Positions 45,601 to 54,141 of a stretch of DNA of 64,000 bases are shown piece after piece; the stretch's first letter is position 1, and every line of letters begins with the position of its first letter. A program made the translations under genes and the position numbers. The stretch comes from an uncultured Thiotrichaceae bacterium. GTDB lineage: Bacteria; Pseudomonadota; Gammaproteobacteria; Thiotrichales; Thiotrichaceae. The notes beneath the pieces are model-generated. The model was not told the origin of the DNA. It worked only from the letters and a program-made list of their open reading frames with translations, and did not search any database. Location: contig CALAMO010000007.1 in NCBI GenBank assembly GCA_937925855.1, positions 1 through 64,000 on the forward strand, written 5' to 3'.

Positions 45601-45642
45601 GTCTTGCTGATATTCAAGCTTGGCATCAAATTTTAGTTTCAT
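42607..45642 (-). CDS. type III restriction endonuclease subunit (Res)
   Basis: This 1011-residue protein has the order of a type III Res: an SF2 helicase with METGTGKT (Walker A) near residue 120, IIDEPQS (motif II) near residue 240, and QTIGRGLRLP (motif VI) near residue 575, then a C-terminal PD-ExK nuclease with PDWAIV and VRESKS near residues 935-955. All key residues appear intact. With Mod it would translocate on DNA and cut unmodified sites. It sits 49 bp after the UvrD-like gene. Confidence 0.9.
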   Translation of the reverse strand: MKLKFDAKLEYQQDAISAAIDLLNGQPIQQGQFELSTQMNMAGLTQTEVGLANELSIDEARLLENLNRIQERNTIELSASLQGQQDPYSFPNFSVEMETGTGKTYVYLRTIFELSQQYGLKKFIIVVPSVAIREGVTSSLRIMREHFAELYDNAPFDSFLYVSKDVSKLRQFAIGNEIQIMVINIQAFQKDAGNVEDYSKLTEAQVRKLNIIHREDDRSGGRRWIEYVQLTRPIVIIDEPQSVDNTAKAQKAISTLNPLFALRYSATHRNPYNLLYQLDPLKAYDLKLVKQIEIASIESGTNSNEAYLKLDFIGFKGKAKSPTAKATILENTPNGTKKKSVNLVVGLDLSDQTNREGYEGFIVDEIDATPNAGYVMFANNHVLEEQQEKDGMTDEVLKAQIRQAVEEHFKKERNFQKQGKQIKVLSLFFIDKVSNYRTYDDEGQPQNGKLAEWFEAIYAEMANRPLFSTLPKRDAKEVHNGYFSVDKKKGKVVGLVDTSGKVAKDDDTYELIMKDKERLLSEDIPLRFLFSHTALKEGWDNPNVFQICTLREIGSEQERRQTIGRGLRLPVNQDGERIYDPSINKLTVIASESFEEYAKGLQSDMEKDMGDGFKFGRIQPIAFSQLACDWEDTAVGQTQSRQIWLALQNNGYISTEGDITEKFDPKQKGFKLELPEELAHMAGAITDEMKRYLFSGRVVDARDKTSVKYTKRVEMNPDFQALWDKIKQKTRYKVQFDNDVLIRLALEKIHDMPEIKPLALTVGKQEVKISAAGVEAGRTLQQARDKTVITHDTLPDILAFLQRETDLTRGTLVDILKQCERLREFRLNPQAFMIEVAKQIKRTLQELIITDIQYERIEGQTYEMHLFEQDDVEKYLSRLYEVQHQAEGDGSSQITRTPYDYIEFDSDVEKQIAQALDEDESVRFFCKLPSWFKVPTPLGSYNPDWAIVTEDEGKLYLVRESKSTHDSEKRRKSENLKIKCGKAHFNELGVDFMVATNAKEIITGQWQEDLL

Positions 45643-45691
45643 GAGTATTTATACACCGACAATATAAACTGAGTTTTGAGGATGTGATCTA

Positions 45692-48436
45692 TCACTGAGT
45701 CATTTCCCAGCTAGGTATAAATTGATCTCTTAACGGCTCAAGGTTTTCTGGCAGCCTCTCTTTGCAAGAAATGCCAAAGTACGTTGCAGCGCGAGTTGCG
45801 CCAACATATAGGTATTTGCTAAATAGCTCTGGGTTGTTCTCAGCGAGGGTATCAACGCCAATGAAAAATACGGCCTCAAATTCCAACCCTTTGATATGCT
45901 GAACATCAAATACACGTATATCAGTGCCTTCTCCTAGTGATTGGCCGTCACTACAAGCAACAGCTCTCAGGTTCATGTCTTCAACCATTTCGTTTAATGC
46001 TGCTGCCATTGGCTTTACTTCTGCTTCGGAGTTCACTAGCACAGCTACCGTCGGCATTTGACCAATATCTGTGATTTTGTCTATTTCCTGCAAATGCCCC
46101 GCCAACCAAATAGCTACATCATCCAGTTCCTGACCGCCTTCCATCAGTATGGGGGCGAGGCCCTCATTGTTCATTTCTTCTGGTAGCTTGCCACGGCTGC
46201 TCAGGTCGCCATCAAATTGCTGCAATAGCATTCCAGCAAACTCATTGAGCTTCTGGCTTTGGCGGTAGACTGTATTGATAGCTTCGGTAGTTACTTGTCT
46301 GGAGACCCATTCCATTTGACCCTGTGAGCGGATTCCCCATCTGGTGATACGCTGGTTAAAGTCTCCACATGCAAAAAATGAGCGTGTTTTGAGGGATGTA
46401 AGGGATTCCATTGCAGCCAATTGCAGTGGAGAAAAGTCTGTAGCTTCATCAACTAAGATCTGATTTTTAAATTGCTGGGAAATAATGTTGAGCGTATTAA
46501 ATGCGGCCTGCTCAATATTGTTAATGACAAAGCGCTGCTCTAACAATTCTCGGGTATTTCTTAACATTAACAAGGTAACGGCATCCAGCTCAGTCGCGTC
46601 GATATGCCTATTGTTTTTGGGTTTGTTTAGGTATTGAGAACTCTTGTTTTTCAAGGCATTTTTACGAAACTCTTTGTAGCTCGCAGGAACATTATTTACA
46701 TAGCGATTGAATACTTTTACAAAACGTCTCAGGCCATTTTGAGTGGCAATGCTCTGACCTATTTCCAGTAATTTTTCATCAGTTGGAAGACGAACCCCTA
46801 GCCAGTCATTGATTTTCCGGGTACGTCCGTTTTTTGGTGGCTGACGTTTTTGATACTTATATCTTGCTAAGCTACGCAAAGTTCTTTCATACGTTTTTAT
46901 GGCTTTCTTCTGGCTGGTCGAGCTTGTAGGGTCTTCGCTTTCTTCTTCTGTATCATTATCAAATTCGTTATCTTCGTCTTCCTCTTCGTCTTCTGCTTCT
47001 TCTGAGGACTGAAGGCTAGCAAGGAAAGAGGCTAGGTCTTCTGCGAACTGCCTTCCTTCCGTATTAATGATCAGGGTCAGACTTTTTCTTATTTCTTGAT
47101 CCGACTCGGTTTTGAGTTGTTTGATCTGTTCACCCAATGCAGCTTCCATCTGGTAAAGCTGGGATAACACATTCAGAACTGTTTCTATTTTGGCTTTCTC
47201 TGTAATGACTTTTAATTGACCAATTAACTGTTCATTTTCATCGTTGATCAATTTATTAAGAATGGCTATGCCTTGATGTAGTTGTGAGAGAATCCGTTGT
47301 CTGTGGAAATCTTTGAAACTTTCATACCAATCAACTGGGTTTAGCTGCACTTCAGAGCTTACAAAGTTGCTGTTGTTCTTATAGATGAACTTGTTGGTAG
47401 CTCCCGAGGTTTGCATAATTCCTAAAATATTACGTGTTAAATCACTCCGGTATGTGTCCCAGGTTTTAATGTTTTGATCGGTCGCACTAACGCTTACCTG
47501 TTCTCTGTTGAAAGCTTCTTTAACAAAGTGTTTGAGTAAGTCAGTCGGGGTGAACATGAGCCAGCTATGTTGGTGGTCACGTATATCAGCCTCACTTTGT
47601 ATAACTAAACCTCTTTCGGCTGAGTTGAGTGCTTCTAATGTCAGTTTCTGGCCAAGGCGGCGAATCAAGGTGGTTGTTTTTCCTGTGCCCGGAGGGCCAA
47701 CAATTAACAACTGACTGTTGATGGGTAAACGGAAAATTTTATCCTGAAATCTGTCTAGAATGGGTTGATCACGAAGGGCTATTGCGGTGCGAACTTGGTG
47801 ACGTAAACCTTCTAATATTTCTGCGGATTCAGAGCGGTCGCTAAATATAGCGTCTAGGATAGCATCTGCGTCCTCGCCCGATTCTTCCAGCAACTCACGC
47901 AGAGATTGAACGGTAAATGTTCCCGAGTCTAGGCGAAAGATAGTAGGTTTAGAGTCCCAATATCTCTGTTCTCTTTGTGGTTGATACCTTGATGATTCAA
48001 GCACTTCAAAAGATTGTATTTGCCCCTTGTGCTCAATATCTTCTTCTTCCCCAACTGGCAGGGAAGCTAATCGCCCCAGTGGGTTCAAATAGGATACAAG
48101 TTTTGCGTCGTGCTCGAATACAATGGTGGAGCGGCGCGATACATAATACGTTTGTATTTGTCCTTCTTCGTTGGAAACAACAATACGTGCAAAAGCGGGT
48201 TGCTTCTTCAAATCATATAGGTCTTCAGTCAATTCGCTAGAAATGCTATCCATATTCTTACTAGCTTTGCCGCCACCTGTAATGCCATTGGCATAGATTA
48301 ATGCTGACGCACCACCAACGTTACCTTGTCGTTTCGCTAACTCAATATCAGCTTTGTTGGTAATCGCTTCAAAAACGTCTAAGGTTTCTTCAGCTACGCT
48401 TTTGATATGGTTTTCACGTTCCATGTCCTGACTCAT
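45692..48436 (-). CDS. UvrD-like superfamily I ATPase/helicase in the restriction operon
   Basis: This 914-residue protein shows Walker A LLIVGPPGTGKTTTLIRRLG near residue 258, motif II LVDEATDFSPLQLAAMESL near residue 665, and late motifs VFFIGVDT and VGATRAATYF, as in UvrD/HelD-type SF1 helicases. A stretch of about 30 acidic residues lies near 495-525. No nuclease motif is evident. The start is set by AGGAGGTAATTTG before ATG 48436. It separates mod from res and overlaps neither, but gaps are only 11 and 55 bp, so all are one operon. Its role is unknown; remodelling or DNA unwinding during restriction is plausible. Confidence 0.85.
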   Translation of the reverse strand: MSQDMERENHIKSVAEETLDVFEAITNKADIELAKRQGNVGGASALIYANGITGGGKASKNMDSISSELTEDLYDLKKQPAFARIVVSNEEGQIQTYYVSRRSTIVFEHDAKLVSYLNPLGRLASLPVGEEEDIEHKGQIQSFEVLESSRYQPQREQRYWDSKPTIFRLDSGTFTVQSLRELLEESGEDADAILDAIFSDRSESAEILEGLRHQVRTAIALRDQPILDRFQDKIFRLPINSQLLIVGPPGTGKTTTLIRRLGQKLTLEALNSAERGLVIQSEADIRDHQHSWLMFTPTDLLKHFVKEAFNREQVSVSATDQNIKTWDTYRSDLTRNILGIMQTSGATNKFIYKNNSNFVSSEVQLNPVDWYESFKDFHRQRILSQLHQGIAILNKLINDENEQLIGQLKVITEKAKIETVLNVLSQLYQMEAALGEQIKQLKTESDQEIRKSLTLIINTEGRQFAEDLASFLASLQSSEEAEDEEEDEDNEFDNDTEEESEDPTSSTSQKKAIKTYERTLRSLARYKYQKRQPPKNGRTRKINDWLGVRLPTDEKLLEIGQSIATQNGLRRFVKVFNRYVNNVPASYKEFRKNALKNKSSQYLNKPKNNRHIDATELDAVTLLMLRNTRELLEQRFVINNIEQAAFNTLNIISQQFKNQILVDEATDFSPLQLAAMESLTSLKTRSFFACGDFNQRITRWGIRSQGQMEWVSRQVTTEAINTVYRQSQKLNEFAGMLLQQFDGDLSSRGKLPEEMNNEGLAPILMEGGQELDDVAIWLAGHLQEIDKITDIGQMPTVAVLVNSEAEVKPMAAALNEMVEDMNLRAVACSDGQSLGEGTDIRVFDVQHIKGLEFEAVFFIGVDTLAENNPELFSKYLYVGATRAATYFGISCKERLPENLEPLRDQFIPSWEMTQ

Positions 48437-48447
48437 CAAATTACCTC

Positions 48448-50463
48448 CTATACTGTCCGAAACTCAATCTTGATTTCGCGATTCTGATTCAATGATTTAA
48501 AGGTCTGCACCGCATTAGCCTTGAGCTGGTCATTGCCACCAAAGGCTTTGTCCAGACAGATGAAACGAGCTGGTTCTGCATCAGCAACGGCTTGTATCAG
48601 TTCATGATTAACTTCATCTTCCAGACAGACCAACAAACCGCCCTCAGCGATGCTATAAACCGTTTTTCCAGCCAATGTGATGGTTTCTACTTTTTCGGTT
48701 GGCATGAAGCCTGCTTTGATGAGCAGTTCATAGAGTATGGCTTCGGGGTCGGCGGTTTCTTGTATGTGGTCGATATGAAGTTCCATTTGTTGGATCAGGT
48801 CTTCATCGGTGGTTTTGCGGTCGGGGGCTTGCCATTGTTTGAAGTTGGATTGGTCTAGTTTCAGGACTTTGAAGCCTAGGTCGCCTTTGTAGTCAGGGTT
48901 TTCAGATTGGATTTTTTTGGCGGCGCGGCGGATGCGTTCTATTGCTATAGCTGATATTGTGTTATAACCTTGCTCAAAAGCCTTCAAATTATTCTTCTTT
49001 GGCCGTTTGGCTCCATTCACAATTTCGTATGTCGGTTCTGGTAACTGTACTGAGATACACTTCCTTGGAATTCCGTCTTCCAAGCTTTGAAGAAATACTG
49101 CGTGTGCAGTTGTTCCTGAGCCAGCAAAAAAATCTAAGATTATATCTTCGCTCTCTTCTGAACCGAGAAGAGTTGCACGTTTTATCAGTTCTACGGGTTT
49201 GGGGAATTCTAGCAATCCTCCCATATCTATGCGCCCAGCCTCAACAGTACCTTGCTCGTTAATAACAGCTGTGTCAGCCCATATTGATTTTGCTTTTGTT
49301 GTATTCTTTCTGGATTTTTCATAGATATTCCATCCCCCATCTCTTTTTTGCTTTCCCCATATTGCAGGCACTTTTCCTTGGATACCTTCTTTGAGTAATT
49401 TTTCTTTCCCCCATCTCCAGCAGCTATCTGCTCCTTCACTATTTCTAGGATAAACAGCTGTTGTGTATGTCGAGGATTGAGATAGACTGACTCCTAAAAG
49501 CCCATCATTTTCCGTTGCCTGTGGATTTACATAAATTGGATAAAAAAGGTTTGGCCTGTTATGCCTTCCAAATTTTGGATTCCTATTTCGTAGCTCCCAC
49601 AAGTCGTATTGCCCATGCTTATCGCTAAAAGGCAAAGCCCCATCTTTTTTCTCAATTTCACCTAAGGTGGAGTCATTAGATTTATAATAGACTAATAAAT
49701 ATTCATGGCACTTTGCTATTTCTTTATAAGTTTGTCCGCGTCTATTTGACTGAATTATTAATTGTGAAAGAAAGTTTTCTTCCCCAAAAATCTCATCACA
49801 TATCCGCCGCAAGTTTTCGACTTCATTATCATCAATCGAAATAAAAATAACTCCGTCGTCACGCAGTAAGTTACGCGCCAAATACAGGCGCGGATACATC
49901 ATGTTCAACCACTTAGTGTGGAATCTGCCCTCAGCCGCTGTATTAGTAGTAAACTTTCGACCTTCATCATCCACTAAACCAGCATAAGAAAGATAAGTCT
50001 CTAACGACTCTGAATATTTATCTGGGTATATGAACTCTTTCCCCGTGTTATATGGCGGGTCGATATATATCATCTTTACCTTACCGTAGTAAGACTTCTG
50101 CAATAGTTTCAGCACTTCCAGATTGTCACCTTCAATAAACAGGTTCTCTGTATTATCAAAGTTTACCGATTCTTCCCGACAAGGCTTCAACGTAGCACGC
50201 GAAGGCTCCTGCACCAGCCTCAGTGCATCACGTTTCCCCGGCCAAACCATACCGTACTTTTCCCGCCGACTCTCGAAGGTATCCGTAAACTCCCCCAATT
50301 CAGCTTTAAGTCGTTCAAAATCCACGCTGGTAACGAACTCACCTTGTTCATTCATGGTTTCTGTGAAAGCCCCAGGAAATAGCTGCTGGAGTTCACGTTT
50401 ACGCTGTTCAGCAATATCCAGTGTTTCGCCATTCATTTCGGTGTTGGTGGTGTCCTGACTCAT
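48448..50463 (-). CDS. type III DNA methyltransferase (Mod), adenine-N6
   Basis: This 671-residue enzyme is a beta-class N6-adenine methyltransferase: DPPYNTG (motif IV) near residue 134 precedes FFAGSGTTAHAV (SAM-binding motif I) near residue 430. The N-terminus (GMVWPGKRDALRLVQEPS, FIEGDNLEVLKLLQKSYYGK) is typical of type III Mod, and the target-recognition region lies between the motifs. It methylates one strand of a specific asymmetric site and gives specificity to Res. It starts MSQDTTNTEM, and the UvrD-like gene follows after 11 bp. Confidence 0.93.
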   Translation of the reverse strand: MSQDTTNTEMNGETLDIAEQRKRELQQLFPGAFTETMNEQGEFVTSVDFERLKAELGEFTDTFESRREKYGMVWPGKRDALRLVQEPSRATLKPCREESVNFDNTENLFIEGDNLEVLKLLQKSYYGKVKMIYIDPPYNTGKEFIYPDKYSESLETYLSYAGLVDDEGRKFTTNTAAEGRFHTKWLNMMYPRLYLARNLLRDDGVIFISIDDNEVENLRRICDEIFGEENFLSQLIIQSNRRGQTYKEIAKCHEYLLVYYKSNDSTLGEIEKKDGALPFSDKHGQYDLWELRNRNPKFGRHNRPNLFYPIYVNPQATENDGLLGVSLSQSSTYTTAVYPRNSEGADSCWRWGKEKLLKEGIQGKVPAIWGKQKRDGGWNIYEKSRKNTTKAKSIWADTAVINEQGTVEAGRIDMGGLLEFPKPVELIKRATLLGSEESEDIILDFFAGSGTTAHAVFLQSLEDGIPRKCISVQLPEPTYEIVNGAKRPKKNNLKAFEQGYNTISAIAIERIRRAAKKIQSENPDYKGDLGFKVLKLDQSNFKQWQAPDRKTTDEDLIQQMELHIDHIQETADPEAILYELLIKAGFMPTEKVETITLAGKTVYSIAEGGLLVCLEDEVNHELIQAVADAEPARFICLDKAFGGNDQLKANAVQTFKSLNQNREIKIEFRTV

Positions 50464-50524
50464 GTGATGCTCTGTCCTGAAGTTTGGGGTTTAGTCGTTA
50501 ATGATTTTGATAATTTATAAGGCA

Positions 50525-53374
50525 CTAAATCAAGTGCCAGTGAATCGCAAACAAACATTCATCATGCTGTTCAAACCGTAAACGTGCTTCGATGTTATCC
50601 AGTAAGCTATCTTTCTGCTTTTCAATGGTTTTCGCCTGTTCGTCATACTCACGCCATGCTTCATCACGATTCTTTTCCAGTTTCTGCGCCCGTCGTTGAA
50701 AGGCTATTTTCTCTGGCAGGCTTTTAGCCGTGCGGATGAATTTTTTCAGCTCTTTAATCTGTGCATCAAAATCATTCAACTGACTTTTGAGCGCATTGCG
50801 TTTATCTGAAGCCCAGCCATCCAGCTTATCTATTTCCTGTTCAAACAGCTCGCCGTAGCGGAGTTGCAAAGCATCCAGAATGGTGGTTTTTTCTGCTTCA
50901 TAATCAACCTGAAAGTGATCGGCTGTTGTACCTGTCTGTTCAACCTGAGCGGTAAGCGTAAACAAGCGCTGTATTTGATCCTGAGTGAGCTTATCGCCTG
51001 CGCTGGTATATCCAATAAAGATCAGGTGATCTTCGTTATCTGCACCCCTAATGCTGAACTTATGCAAAGCCAGTTCGCCAGTTTGCCCAAGCAGTGATTC
51101 CAGCGTTGTGATTTTTTGCGGATGCTGCGTGTAATCAAAAATCAGCGTAGCAGGTTCCAACACCTGCTCAGCGTATTCATGAATAAGGTGCTGCGCTAAG
51201 GGATGCCCTATACGATAGTTATGGGCATCTTCGACTTGCTTACCCAGCTCATAATGGCCGGTTTCAATCACCAAATCAGCAGTGGGCGTTTGGCGTAAAT
51301 GGAACCGATGCTTGTCCTTAGTATCAGTAAAACTGGCAACGTCAGCTAAGCCAAAACGGGTTAGCTGCCATAGCCACTGATTGTACTTATCGAGATAGGC
51401 TTTGCTTTCTTGTAGATTCACTTTCAGCTTATCGTGTACTTCCGCATCAAAATTTTCCAATAACTGCTGACGGGTATTGTCCATCGCCTCACTGATCTGT
51501 TCGTCCATTTCCTGGCGTAAAGCGGCAAATTGAGCATCAATAGCTTCCTCAGTGCGGCAAGTTTGATAAATCTCAATGATACGTTTTTCAAAATCAATGC
51601 CCGATTCAATCGCACCCAGCACTTCATCACTGGCCCCAAAAACACCACTGAACAGATTGAGCTTCTCATCCAGTAACTCAAAGACCCGTTGATCTGCTGC
51701 ATTCTTCTTATTGAGAAAGTTGATAACGACAACATCATGCTTTTGTCCGTAACGGTGGCAGCGACCAATGCGCTGTTCAATGCGTTGCGGATTCCAGGGT
51801 AAATCATAGTTGACCAGCAGAGAGCAGAATTGCAGGTTGATACCTTCCGCTGCTGCCTCGGTCGCAATCATTATCTGTGCCTGATCACGGAAATAATCGA
51901 CTAAGGCGGCGCGCATATCAGAGGTGCGGGAACCACTTAATTTATCAGTGCCTTGGTACGCTTCTTTCCAATCGGCATAAATCTCACGTGACTTTGGATC
52001 GGTATTAGAGCCATTGAACAAAACTAACCCATCGCCATAGCCTTGCTCTGTTAATAGCTCGACCAGATAGTTTTGTGTGCGACGCGACTCTGTAAAAATA
52101 ATGGCTTTATCAGCAGCACCCAATTCTTTTGCTTTAGCAAAACCCGCTTTAAGTGCTTCCAGTAGAGCATAACCTTTAGCATTTTTATTGATGGACTGTG
52201 CCAATTTGCTGAAGGTGTCCAGCTCTTCGGCTTCTTCCTGAATTGCCGCAACTTCCTCTTCCGTTAAAGGTACGGGTTGTTCGCCATAAACGACTTCATC
52301 GTCATAGTCTTCAATACCTTCAAAGTCATCTCCAACGCCAGATAAGCCATCTACTAACTTTTCATTAGAGGCTAGCTGCTGTTTCAGTTTATTTGCCAGT
52401 GATGCCAGTGCGCCCGCAATCGCAAAGGTGGAAGATGCCAATAACTTGCGTAGCACCAGCGTCATTAGTTTGCGCTGTGCGTTTGGTAATGCCTGTAACT
52501 CTGGCTTGACTAGATAGTCTGACACCATATCGTACAGGTCTTGCTCGTCCTGCGTTGGAACAAATTCTTTAGTAATGGGTAAACGTTGCGTGTATTTAAT
52601 ATCCAATACCTGCCGCCGTAATGTCCGATGGCATAATGGGGCAAGCCGCTTTTTGAGTGTTTCAAACTGTTCCTGGCCGGTTATTCTTGCGTATTGATTA
52701 CGAAAGCTCTTTTCATCACCAAAAGCATATTCATCAATAAAGCTCACAAGGCCATACAGTTCCATTAGGCTGTTTTGTAATGGCGTTGCTGTTAGTAATA
52801 CCTTAGGTGCATTCACCAAAGCTGTGCGTAAAGCCCGCGCCGTTTTATTTTGCTTTTTGTAGACATTCCGTACCCGGTGGGCTTCATCCAGAATCACCAA
52901 ATCCCAGGGCACCAGCATCAGCTTTTCTGCTTGTCTTGCAGCAAAAGGGTAAGAGCAAATCAGAATTTCATCATGCAAAAACGGATTATCGTTCCCACGC
53001 TTCAGCGCTTCCTTAAATGATTTTGCTTCCAGAATATGAGAAGGCAGATAAAACTTATCTGCCAGTTCCTGCTGCCACTGTTTACGCAAGCTGGCCGGAA
53101 CGATAATGAGTATTCGTCTTTTATGTTCAACCCATATCTGCGATAGCACTAAACCTGCTTCAATCGTTTTGCCTAAGCCAACCTCATCGGCGAGTATTGC
53201 ACCATTTGATAGGGGAGATTTAAACGCAAATAAAGCGGCTTCGACCTGATGTGGATTGAGGTCAACTTTTGCCTGTACATCGGTAAGCGTGCCAGCCAGT
53301 TTGCCCATGCTGTCTGAAGAGTGGTGTCTGCTTAGCTCATGCGCATAGTACTTGGCATGATAATCTGTAATCAT
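50525..53374 (-). CDS. SNF2/RapA-like helicase leading the restriction operon
   Basis: This 949-residue SNF2 family protein has ILADEVGLGKTIEAG (motif I) near residue 70, VILDEAHRVRN (motif II) near residue 165, TEAAAEGINLQF and RIEQRIGRCHRYGQ (motifs V and VI) near residue 545, and a long coiled-coil C-terminus of about 150 residues. It resembles RapA and SNF2 proteins of defence islands. It is the first gene of the minus-strand operon; mod follows after 61 bp. The start is ATG 53374. Likely ATP-driven DNA translocation; the function in this system is unknown. Confidence 0.88.
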   Translation of the reverse strand: MITDYHAKYYAHELSRHHSSDSMGKLAGTLTDVQAKVDLNPHQVEAALFAFKSPLSNGAILADEVGLGKTIEAGLVLSQIWVEHKRRILIIVPASLRKQWQQELADKFYLPSHILEAKSFKEALKRGNDNPFLHDEILICSYPFAARQAEKLMLVPWDLVILDEAHRVRNVYKKQNKTARALRTALVNAPKVLLTATPLQNSLMELYGLVSFIDEYAFGDEKSFRNQYARITGQEQFETLKKRLAPLCHRTLRRQVLDIKYTQRLPITKEFVPTQDEQDLYDMVSDYLVKPELQALPNAQRKLMTLVLRKLLASSTFAIAGALASLANKLKQQLASNEKLVDGLSGVGDDFEGIEDYDDEVVYGEQPVPLTEEEVAAIQEEAEELDTFSKLAQSINKNAKGYALLEALKAGFAKAKELGAADKAIIFTESRRTQNYLVELLTEQGYGDGLVLFNGSNTDPKSREIYADWKEAYQGTDKLSGSRTSDMRAALVDYFRDQAQIMIATEAAAEGINLQFCSLLVNYDLPWNPQRIEQRIGRCHRYGQKHDVVVINFLNKKNAADQRVFELLDEKLNLFSGVFGASDEVLGAIESGIDFEKRIIEIYQTCRTEEAIDAQFAALRQEMDEQISEAMDNTRQQLLENFDAEVHDKLKVNLQESKAYLDKYNQWLWQLTRFGLADVASFTDTKDKHRFHLRQTPTADLVIETGHYELGKQVEDAHNYRIGHPLAQHLIHEYAEQVLEPATLIFDYTQHPQKITTLESLLGQTGELALHKFSIRGADNEDHLIFIGYTSAGDKLTQDQIQRLFTLTAQVEQTGTTADHFQVDYEAEKTTILDALQLRYGELFEQEIDKLDGWASDKRNALKSQLNDFDAQIKELKKFIRTAKSLPEKIAFQRRAQKLEKNRDEAWREYDEQAKTIEKQKDSLLDNIEARLRFEQHDECLFAIHWHLI

Positions 53375-53457
53375 AATCTTAGTGCCCAAATTTGGTTTGC
53401 AAGAGCAAATCCGCAGAATAGAGAAACGCTAGGCTTGGAAAATAATTAACAAAAAAG

Positions 53458-53664
53458 TTACTGATCTTTTGCTAATTCATCTCGAATTATCTGCCGAATA
53501 AAATCTTCAGCACTGATTTGCCCCACATCGCCTGAGTACGATGTTTCTAACCGTTTAATAATTTCATTATTCAAACTGCGTGTGCCTTCATCAGCTGACT
53601 GAGACAGCTTTTCATGCAGGGTTTGCGGTATGCGCAATGTGATTCTGACGTGCTCTTTGCTCAT
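53458..53664 (-). CDS. Arc-like ribbon-helix-helix protein
   Basis: This 68-residue protein has an Arc/CopG fold pattern: RITLRIPQTLHEKLSQSA as strand and helix, then SLNNEIIKRLE. It is a likely DNA-binding repressor or antitoxin-like protein. It reads divergently from a second RHH gene across a region with three related palindromic sites, and it lies upstream of the SNF2-led operon with an 83-bp gap, so it may control that operon, itself or both. Confidence 0.82.
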   Translation of the reverse strand: MSKEHVRITLRIPQTLHEKLSQSADEGTRSLNNEIIKRLETSYSGDVGQISAEDFIRQIIRDELAKDQ

Positions 53665-53677
53665 GAGTTGGAAAGAT

Positions 53678-53753
53678 ACACCAAAATGACACTAAAAAAT
53701 GATTTGACACTATATGGTGTCGTGATTAAATTAGATACACACTATTTGGTGTC
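53678..53753. promoter_or_regulatory. three operator-like ACAC-TAT-TGGTGT sites between two RHH genes
   Basis: Sites at 53706-53721 (GACACTATATGGTGTC) and 53739-53753 (ACACTATTTGGTGTC) are direct copies 32 bp apart, about three helical turns. A third at 53678-53694 (ACACCAAAATGACACTA) is the inverted form. Each has GACAC/GTGTC half-sites, as expected of RHH dimers. They lie between two divergent RHH genes. Confidence 0.68.
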
Positions 53754-53763
53754 ACCATTGAGA

Positions 53764-53937
53764 ATGACTATGGACACAGTAAGAACACAGCTGCGCATGC
53801 CGGGTAGCCTGCACCAATGGCTAACCCAACGCGCACGCGGCAAAGACCGCAGTATGAACGCCGAAATCAATCGGATATTAAAAGCAGAACGCCGCAGGGA
53901 GGAAGAAAAAGAAAGACAATATACAGCTAACGCATAG
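53764..53937 (+). CDS. Arc-like ribbon-helix-helix protein, replication module
   Basis: This 57-residue protein has an Arc-like fold (TQLRMPGSLHQWLTQRARGK, then SMNAEINRILKAE) with a basic-acidic C-terminal tail. It could also start further upstream at 53686, but that would place the operator repeats inside the gene, so ATG 53764 is favoured. It is the first gene of the plus-strand HUH replication module and probably represses it by binding the sites just upstream. Confidence 0.8.
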   Translation: MTMDTVRTQLRMPGSLHQWLTQRARGKDRSMNAEINRILKAERRREEEKERQYTANA

Positions 53938-53950
53938 CCCAAAGTAAAAA

Positions 53951-54002
53951 GCCCACAGACTGCAATCCGTAGGCTTTAGCGGCAAAGAAGACTGCAATCT
54001 TC
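53951..54002. other. two hairpins sharing the loop AGACTGCAATC
   Basis: Two inverted repeats lie 32 bases apart: an AAAGCC/GGCTTT stem around the first loop and GAAGA/TCTTC around the second. Both show AGACTGCAATC (53957-53967, 53989-53999). The position, just ahead of the HUH replication gene, suits a nick site or origin; the first could also be a terminator. Confidence 0.55.
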
Positions 54003-54051
54003 GATGCCAAATTACTGAACCAACCTATCGACTAAGAAAGGAGTATCAGCA

Positions 54052-54141
54052 ATGCCTGATAATAGCATTGTCACGTCCTGCGACAAAACCACAGTGTCCC
54101 CGTTTTCGATTCAATCTATGAATAAAGGGCGCACAGCATGA
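54052..54141 (+). CDS. 29-residue ORF coupled to the HUH initiator
   Basis: A short ORF of 29 codons with an AAGGAG site nine bases upstream. Its TGA overlaps the ATG of the HUH gene in ATGA. It may be a translation-coupling leader for the initiator, or a real small protein. No motif is visible (MPDNSIVTSCDKTTVSPF). Confidence 0.55.
   Translation: MPDNSIVTSCDKTTVSPFSIQSMNKGRTA

Noticed and set aside
42254..53374. DISARM or BREX system
   Set aside because: A SNF2-like helicase and a methyltransferase are present, but there is no DUF1998 protein, phospholipase D, PglZ or BrxC-type gene; the Mod and Res pair marks a type III system.
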